From the NCBI GenBank assembly GCA_036924285.1, contig JAYKYS010000008.1, forward strand, positions 19,515,001 to 19,579,000: 64,000 nt of DNA. Reading direction: 5' to 3'. Below the pieces are notes generated by a model. The model saw only the letters and a list, made by a program, of their open reading frames with translations, was not told where the DNA came from and did no database searches. Made by a program: the position numbers and the translations under genes. Positions 56,942 through 64,000 of this stretch are shown piece after piece (within the stretch, counting starts at the first letter, position 1; each line of letters begins with the position of its first letter). This stretch comes from Asterella californica. Taxonomy: Eukaryota; Streptophyta; Marchantiopsida; Marchantiales; Aytoniaceae.

Positions 56942-57639
56942 ACTAACCCACCGCAGAGAAACGAGAGGTACGCTTTGATCCCAAGACAGAACGTCCTGCG
57001 GAAGTACAACTGCACAAGGTGGACTTAGAAAAATGGAGAGCCGCTGGAGATGAAAGATGGCCACCTGAAGAAACCTAGGTTTGCAAAGTGGACACCAGAA
57101 GCTCTTTCAAAACAAAGAGGAAGGCGGAGGAAGCCCATCCGAAGACTCAGTCGAAGAAGGAGCCAAAGAAGCAGAAGAAGGCTAAGGAGAAAGTCAAGAA
57201 GAATGCAGTTGTTGAGGAGGATAATGAGAAAGAGGAAGAAGGAATTCTGAAGAAAGTAAACCCTTCGAAGTTGCCAGTCGACATAACGAACTGAGTTCGA
57301 GAACTCTTGAAGAAAGAGTTACTATGAGATAGAACTTCGGTGAAGGAGGCTGATACAACTTCGGCCGAAGTCCCTGAACCATCAACTTCGTCCGCACCAA
57401 GCACTCTTCGTACTTCACCCAAGGAAGGAAGAACTTCGGCAAAGAACGTTGAGGCTCCGAAGAAGCACAGTCAACTGTAGCCTGTAAAAAGAGAACCTAT
57501 GGCCACACCAAACTATGATGTGATGGCTGATTTAGACACACAGAAGGCTAACATAAGTTTCAAACAATTGATTGAAGATAACAAATTATAGAAAGTTGTT
57601 ACTTCAAGCGTTGAAGAAACCCACTAAAGTAAGAAGATC

Positions 57640-58032
57640 AAAGTTATCTTCTCTGTTTCATATCGAGCAGAAGACCTAGGATCTCCAGAAGTGGAAGTGG
57701 AGGTTGCAGGTTGCGTAATTAAGAAAGTGCTAGTTGACTCCGGGTCAAGTGTCAACATAATGACAGAAGATACGGCTCACGCGTTGGGTTTCAGCAAGTT
57801 TGAAGAAACTCAGAGAGTGTTGCGACTGGTAGATCAGACAAGAAGACGACCACTGGGGCTACTGCGCAACATTCTCGCCTTAATAGGCGGAATTTCTTTT
57901 AAACTCACCTATGTTGTACTGCACCTTTTGGTTAAGTCTGTTTATCAAATTTTGATTGGCAGACCGTGGTTGTATGGTGCTAAAGTATTGAAAGATTGGT
58001 ACCGGCACCGTTTACAGTTTAAGGATCCATAG
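57640..58032 (+). pseudogene. Y aspartic protease
   Basis: Frame open from about 57691 to 58032. VLVDSGSSVNIMTEDTAHAL holds the canonical D-S-G active site (Asp codon 57736-57738); IGGISFKLTYVVLH and YQILIGRPWLYG match later strands of gypsy proteases. It is itself undamaged but sits among stops. It differs in active-site wording from the D-H-G protease of the young element. Confidence 0.7.
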
Positions 58033-58449
58033 AAACCGACTGATAAGGTTGTGGTAGTATCGTGGAAGAAGATAACACATCAAGGTGAAACAGATCCGAT
58101 TGATGCAGATTACACTTCCGGGTCTGATTCATCAACAAGTAGCGCAAGCGAATGGAAGGAAAACCCCTATTCGATGATCAACTATCTTCAGTGCAACGAA
58201 GTTGATGAAAGAAGATACAAATGAGATCAAACAACAATCACAGCTAGGTCATGGGAGTGCAGAGACCAGCCATACAGATGGTAGAGTACTTCCACGAGTA
58301 TCCCAAGATCTGGTGATAAGCGAAGGAAAGAACTTAAAGATTTCGGTTGTAATGCAAGCAGAAGAGTTGGAAGTGTATCGTCAGATGCTGATCCATTACC
58401 AAGATGTCTTCGCCTGGACTGTGGAGGACATGAAGGGGATACCTGCACA

Positions 58450-58820
58450 GTAGAGAGAACATCATATTGATCTCATCGAAGGATCAGTACCTGTACGACA
58501 AAAGCAGTACCGACTCAACTCAAAATATTCTTTGCTGGTTAAAGACGAGATAGATAAGTACTTAGAGGCGAATATTATATCTCCTGTGTTAAGCAGCGAA
58601 TGGGTAGCACCCATAGTAGTGATACCTAAGAAGCAAACAGGAGAGTCTGCCAGCAGCAAACAGCAAAAAGAAGAATGCGCATATTCATTAGGAAGGTGGA
58701 GAACAAGGCTATTGGATTGTGTATGCGGTGAGTTAGTATCTTCCCTTCGAGTGACCCCTACCAAGTTGAGAACCCAATTCTCTATCTATTCGAATGCATG
58801 TTTTGGAGTTCACAAAATGT
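58450..58820 (+). pseudogene. Y reverse transcriptase, N-terminal remnant
   Basis: HHIDLIEGSVPVRQKQYRLN, LVKDEIDKYLEANIISPVLS and SSEWVAPIVVIPKKQ match the start of gypsy reverse transcriptase. The frame then slips and similarity fades before the catalytic YxDD region, so the enzyme is lost. Confidence 0.7.
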
Positions 58821-61800
58821 AGTGATGATTTGCAATCCGAGAATGAAAAGCTTCAGTTCTTGGGAATTGCGGTAGCTTCCTTGACACAGAACGAGTACAA
58901 GGGGAAGCGCTTTCAAATCTATCGAGCATTAGCTTCATTTTATAAAGACTGCAGTCAACTTCTAGAGGTTCTTGAGCAAGCAGTCCAAGCTCAGTGGTCT
59001 TCTCTCGGTGAAGAGTTTGTGGGTTTTCCTCCTGAATGATCTTCCTTTCACCAGTTTTTCAAAGCTATATACTTTCAGTTCATTCTTATATGTACTTGTT
59101 TCCTATATCTTTGTGTTAAAGTAGTTGCATTTCACCCCGGCTAGCGGTCCACTGCAAATGTCAAACCCAAACGGGGTCTTGTGAGTTCGAGTCCCACTGA
59201 CATTGCAGTTTGAGTATGTAGTTCATTTGTGAAACTTTGAACTTTCAGTTTGTTTTGAAATCCAAAGACTCCAGAGAAGATATTTTGAAATGAACCGTGA
59301 ATAGAAAACTCTATTTTGCAGTAAACAAAGAAGGCTTGTATTCTTTCTTCATGCAGCCCTTGCAATGGTACATATAAAACTCAATCACATGAAGATCTAA
59401 ACTGCACGCGAAGGTTTTGAGTTCTCACAAAAGACTTGACAAATTGAAAGAAACATGATTTTTGTATATCAGAAGACTAGAAGTCTCTCTCTTGACCCGC
59501 ATATACTTATATCACCATGTAAAGCTAGTTAGATGAAAACTTTACTGCTCGGACTAGAGTTTCAAAGGACTCGAGTTCATTCATTTGTTACTCTAGAATT
59601 TACAGAAAACGGTTCAATCCATGGACTTGTTTTACATCAAACTTCACTGGTTGTAAAGAAATGGTCAATTGCCTTTCAAAAATAATCAGAGAGAAAGTAT
59701 ATTTCCAAAATAGTGATTTGTCTCCAAAAAAAGTAGTTTTTTTTAAAAAAACACAAAAGAGAACACTAATTCTAGCGGAGAATACCGTGTCCTCATGTAG
59801 AGTTTTCTAAGGCAGAACAACACCAAACAAAATGAGTACATAATATGTCATGGAGACAAGCTTCTGGAATAATAACTAAAATTCGTCTCCAACAACTTCA
59901 CAGAATTCCAGAAAGTGAGAAAGACCTCTCGGAACAAAAATTGATTATGAATTTGACCCCCTCAGCTTCAATTGATCGAAACTTTGTCATCCGTGCTTCA
60001 AATCGAGCAACCATTAAGTCTACGGGCATCCTCGTCTCCCAAGCTTTCCAACCATATCCAACACTCCTCGAATGGACCACGGGAAGTGCCTCTAACCCCT
60101 CAAAAACGTGAAAGGAACTTGGTGAAAGATAGTCAAACTTTCGACCAATAAGAAATAAGTTAACAAAAGGTTTTTGTCATCACTCACATGACAAAGACAG
60201 AAAGAATGAATTTTTATCCAAGAGTGCCATTTGGACCTCAAAGCTTATATTGAACAAACTACAAACACATGCCGTTGACGATACTGTTGACCAAGAAGCA
60301 CGTAGACATGAAAGACAAACTACGCTCAATATAGAGTCAGAATTCCGACCCTAAAACGATTGACAATAAACAGAACTACAATCTCTCCTTGGAAAGTTCA
60401 GATCCAATCGAAGATCCATATCACAGCAGAGCAAGATGTAGACAATAAGATCCCAAACAGCGTCGTAAGTGACAATGAGAAGAATGATAGGATCTAGAGT
60501 AACCATCACCGCAGTCATAAACGACTCTCCTCAATGAGTCACCATAAATACTCAAAAGTGATCCGGCAGACAATAGATCTTAATGACGAATGGATGCGCA
60601 AGTGAAAGATCAGGAGCACGAAAGGGCTCTCCGTTCATGTCTACCACTCGTACTATCTCTTACTTCATCCGACAATACTGATCACACTCACACTAGACTT
60701 GGATACTCTACACTCTATATCCAAAGCTCCGCGCACCTCCCTTCTTATACAGCAACTTCGCATATGACGACAGAGTACTAACCCTTGTCTCCACTCAGCG
60801 AAGAGTACACGAATTGTCCACGTGGAACCTTATCTTTTGACACAATAAGGTCCCAGTGCCTCCACAACATCAAAACACGTACGATAAGAATATGTGATAG
60901 TTTCACACCCTAGCCAATCCACAACATGATAGCGTACGGGCAGTCGGGCAGCAAAAGAGAAAATAGCGCATCAGGAGAAATGATGCAGAAACACCGCTTC
61001 TTGCCTTCTCCCTCCTGAACTTGAATCCGAAGCACTTTGAGAAGAGGAGACTTCAGACGACTTGCAAAGGAGGAATTTGGAGGCAATTGAAGAGCCATAG
61101 GTGTTTGGAGGTCAAGTAGAAAACCAAAAGGTCAATGCATCATCACTAGAAAGATTGTGAGGTTCTTTTCTTTTCTCTCTTCCTTTCCTTTTCCTTCGCC
61201 CTCCCTCTCTTCTGTTTCTACTTTTCCTTTTTTTGCAATTGCTTGCAGGAACCCTTCGCTTGTTCCTTCTCTTTCCCTTAAAAATTCCAGTGGTTGAGAT
61301 TACAGACAGAAGTGCTGTCAAATTTCTGGCAGCCTTCTCGCTTCCATATCTTTTTCACTTTCCTCCAGCAATTGATCTTCTCCTCTCTGTCTGAAACCCC
61401 TTTTGCTCCTCCCATCCAAATTCCTTACCCAATTGTGTTTTTGTCCTCCGAATCCATGGACAGAAAACTGATCTTAAGTCTGGACATTTCCAGAAGCTGA
61501 ATTCAGTTCAAATCAAGTAGTGTAGATTTGAGTTGATTTGCGAGAAGAATGATGTGAGTCTTGAGCGAAACAATGAGTTGGTGATTATTTCAGGAAGAAA
61601 GAAACTGGGATTCAGGCCAATGTCTCTCAATCTTCCTGTCTTCCTAATCCGCATCTTCCTAGAGAACTAGAAGACTGGAAAGACTAGCAGATGTGCAAAA
61701 AAGATGTGAGGCTCTTATGCGGATCTCTTCTATCTGATCCATCGTAGCATGTTTCTTTTTCTTCTAATCTTAGATGAGAGTTGTAAGAAGTCTTGCTGGT

Positions 61801-61871
61801 AAAATCTGGAGAGAAGAGTCAAGGGTCCTGACTTCCATTTATGCAGCAAGCTTCTTCTGAGGGTGCATGCG
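58821..61871. other. No recognised gene
   Basis: About 3 kb. It holds one 48-nt tRNA-like fold (59157-59204), an A-rich patch near 59690-59760 and a pyrimidine-rich stretch near 61150-61280. Open frames near 59845-60111 and 61112-61500 are anonymous. Confidence 0.4.
59151..59209 (+). other. 48-nt tRNA-like fold with extended stem
   Basis: AATGTCA (59157-59163) pairs with TGACATT (59198-59204); the stem extends outward to 12 bp with one bulged A (59151-59163 with 59198-59209). Inside are a 4-bp hairpin ACCC/GGGT with a 5-nt loop (59165-59177) and a T-arm GTGAG-TTCGAGT-CCCAC (59181-59197, one mismatch) abutting the acceptor 3' strand. Core size and layout match 14218-14265. Confidence 0.4.
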
Positions 61872-62098
61872 TGTTGATATAGTCCCAAGCTCTAGTAGAT
61901 CGACGGCTATCATTAGCCGGAGTGGTTAGGGTTGTTAAAGTTAGTTAGAGGGCTAACCCACCATTAGGATTTCTCTTGTACTCACCTCCACTATATATAC
62001 AGAGAGAGGCAAAGCCTCTCCTATCTCATTCCTATTTCACTTCTTTGTCTACTCGCTCTCTCTTCTTGGAGTGTCCTCGAAGTATCGATCTTTCTACA
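61872..62098 (+). repeat. Copia 5' LTR
   Basis: Begins TGTTGATATAGTCC and ends GATCTTTCTACA, with TATATATA at 61992-61999. The right boundary is fixed by the primer-binding site at 62099; the left boundary is the nearest TGTTG and cannot be verified without the 3' LTR. Confidence 0.7.
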
Positions 62099-62110
62099 TG
62101 ATATCAGAGC
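62099..62110 (+). promoter_or_regulatory. Primer-binding site, initiator tRNA-Met type
   Basis: TGATATCAGAGC differs by one base from TGGTATCAGAGC, the common plant copia primer site complementary to the 3' end of initiator tRNA-Met. It fixes the element's plus orientation. Confidence 0.85.
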
Positions 62111-63129
62111 TGATGAGAGTGTGTGTCCCTTGCTGATGAGCAAGATGGAGATTGGAGTACAAGAGAGAGCAGCTGGAGGTGTGCATGATGTCGAGCACTA
62201 TCCTGCTGATGCGTTCGGGTGAGATGAAACCGTTTGTTTTACCACCAGAAACTTTGGACGCGATTTTGAAGACCTAGATGATTTTTTTTTGTTGAAATTT
62301 GTCGACTTCGACTTCAACACCTTCGACTTCACACACAACTTCGACTTCGACTTCGACTTCGACACCTTCAGAAGGTGCGAATTGTGTACTCGGTCAAGTT
62401 TCAGTCGATTTGGAGATTTCCAGCGGCAGATTTTCAATTGGATCTTTTTTGACCAAAACGAAAGTTTTAGGACTTGAGTCTAAAACAAATCCTGTTCCGA
62501 ATATGGGTGTTTGGAAAATTTAGAAAATTTTGAGGGGTCGCACACCCATTTCTGACCTTGTTTGGTCTAGTTTCCACCTTTCTTGGTGTGTTCTTTCGAC
62601 GTTTCCGTCGTGTTTTGTACACCTACAGTTCGCGAACATGTTCTTTCTTTGTTGTCGCTGCAGGAGGAGTTTGCGGAGTCGTCTCGTTGTGACTTGTGAC
62701 AACTCTTGCTCGCACGGTGTGGAGAGACGAGTTTCGTGAAGGATCTGTTAGTTTTTCCGCGTACAGAATAGAGCAATTTCGACATTGCGGCTATGGCGGA
62801 GTCTGTGTCTTTGATCACTGGAGAGAAGCTCGACAAGAACATGTAACTCACTTGACAGCGTATAAGATATCACGTCCACGATTATTTGAGATGTTAGATC
62901 GCACGATAATGAGACGTGTCAACTCAGTGATCCATGGATATTCGTGTGAGTGGCTCTTATTGTCAAATCTGTGTATAAGATAGAGGGTCGAGGGTTCGTG
63001 AGAGCATTCTTGGTGTTTCGTGAGCGTGTCTTAATGTCTTATGTGACGGTGAGGAGTTCAAAAGTTATCTTTATGGTTGGAGGACTTATCTGAGTTCTAG
63101 ATCTTTCATTTCTGAATCCGTTTCATATC
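62111..63129 (+). other. Copia leader with TTCGAC repeat
   Basis: Unusually long leader without a clear gag start. A TTCGAC/TTCAAC microsatellite lies at 62302-62366. Open frames here are short and anonymous. Part of it may be a later insertion or a captured host segment. Confidence 0.4.
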
Positions 63130-64000
63130 AATCTTCATTACATCCATCTCGATCATTTTTTACAATGGTTCGTTGCTTACTTTGGTGATGAGTTCATGGG
63201 GAAATGTGGAAGTGTGGAAGTGGATGGAGTGTGGAAGTTTCGGATGAAGACTTTCCTACGGGAACAAGATCTATGGGATCTTATCACTGAGGAGGAGAAA
63301 GAGCCTGAAGTGCCAATTTCTGATCCGAAATTCAAGGAGTGGAAGAAGCGCTCATATCAGGCTATTCACTACATCGCGCTGACAATCTCAGCATCGATGA
63401 TCGATCACATCCAAGATTGCAATACGCCCAAGAAAGCTTGGGATGCACTCGCACGTCTGTTTCAATCCGGAACAGAGACGCGAAAGCTGCAATTGCTGCA
63501 GCAGTTCAATAGTGTGAAGAAGGGGTCGATGTGCATCAACAACTACGTGAACCATGTTAAGCAGCTCACGGATCAGCTATCTTCTATCGAAGTCGAGATT
63601 GATCTCATTGTCTTGATCGGAGTCACATTGCAGAGACTGCCTGCAGAGTACAAACAGTTCATAACATCAATTTCGACCAGAGAACCCCTTCCGTGGTTTG
63701 ATGAGCTTGTTCTTATGATGTTAGGAGAGGAGGTGCGTCTACTGGGGAGTTCTACTCGACGGGTCATCAAGAATTTGTCTATTTTGCAGGTTCTGGATGA
63801 TCTCGAGGTAGGGGTCGTGGCAAAGATGCTGGACGTGGACGGGATCGCGGACAGCAACAGCAATCGCAGCAGCAGGAAAACCAGCAGAACCAGCAACAGT
63901 CTAGTTTCAACAACAATCAGAAAAGAGTGTCTGGTTCTTGCAACTACTGCAAGAAGCAAGGCCACAATGCGAATCAGTGCTACAAGAAGCAGAACGATCA
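63130..64000 (+). pseudogene. Copia gag (UBN2-like) with frame-shifted zinc knuckle
   Basis: One frame contains VDGVWKFRMKTFLREQDLWD, SYQAIHYIALTISASMIDHI, AWDALARLFQSGTETRKLQL and LPAEYKQFITSISTREPLPW, the copia gag pattern (xxWxxxMxxxL...AW..L...). ATG at 63196 is possible but the frame is open further upstream. The zinc knuckle CNYCKKQGHNANQC (63939-63980, CX2CX4HX4C) is in the -1 frame, which has a TGA at 63798-63800, so a base change separates the two halves. The rest of the polyprotein lies outside the window. Confidence 0.8.

Larger units (their letters stand above)
54060..58820 (+). mobile_element. Gypsy-like element Y, right part
   Basis: Continuation of the element starting near 29480. 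Order: ORF1 (about 54240-55437), retrotransposon gag (about 55560-56420), zinc knuckles (56507-56941), protease (about 57640-58032), beginning of reverse transcriptase (about 58450-58760), then loss of similarity. An extra ORF before gag is a known trait of Ogre/Tat-type plant gypsy elements, so Y may belong there. Many stops and frame shifts; no RNase H, integrase or 3' LTR found. Confidence 0.65.
61872..64000 (+). mobile_element. Ty1/copia element, 5' part, cut by the window end
   Basis: A short 227-bp 5' LTR (61872-62098), an initiator-tRNA-Met-type primer site right behind it, about 1 kb of leader and a copia-type gag ending in a zinc knuckle at the window edge. Protease, integrase and reverse transcriptase would lie beyond 64000. 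Leader length and gag damage suggest a decayed or non-autonomous copy. Confidence 0.8.

Overview
The window looks like a repeat-rich nuclear segment from a streptophyte (land plant or charophycean alga). Only one convincing host-type gene is visible in 64 kb, introns have ordinary GT-AG ends, and the retrotransposons are plant-type: a Ty1/copia primed by initiator tRNA-Met and a Ty3/gypsy with an extra ORF before gag. The DHG-type protease of the youngest gypsy element reminds me of non-seed streptophytes, but that is recollection, not a search, and I cannot name the species.

Layout. 1-12.7 kb: mostly unrecognised sequence, with a 30-bp hairpin (674-740) and one intronless leucine-rich-repeat gene (2923-4173). 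12.7-15.9 kb: short tandem duplications, two orphan ORFs and a 48-nt tRNA-like fold. 15.5-16.9 kb: four tandem 103-106 bp repeats next to a plus-strand fragment of the element called X here. 17-27 kb: AT-rich, no gene seen. 27.2-28.4 kb: a Kolobok-like transposase remnant with two in-frame introns and one nonsense codon. 29.5-58.8 kb: a nested transposon pile-up. 58.8-61.9 kb: unrecognised apart from a second 48-nt tRNA-like fold. 61.9-64.0 kb: the 5' part of a Ty1/copia element running off the window.

The nest can be read from its target-site duplications. The outermost layer is a decayed plus-strand gypsy element Y (about 29480-30152 and 54060-58800). Inside it sits X1, a minus-strand element of about 5.94 kb (30153-34140 and 52104-54059) flanked by GTACG. 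Inside X1 is a second X insertion (34141-52098) flanked by AGTCC, itself a mosaic of at least two X copies. Inside that X lies a young 10.9-kb gypsy element (39007-49892) flanked by CCGA, with near-identical LTRs and complete gag-protease and polymerase frames.

Two points stand out. First, the young gypsy joins its frames through what looks like a textbook -1 frameshift signal: GGGTTTT, a 7-nt spacer, a 9-bp stem and a possible H-type pseudoknot. Second, X has no long terminal repeats. Both TSD-bounded X insertions share the same two non-homologous ends (TGTGGTGCCC... and ...GTCACTACA), have 5-bp duplications, and carry one gag-like coiled-coil protein resembling the extra ORF of Y. The sequence I can see does not place X in a standard transposon class.
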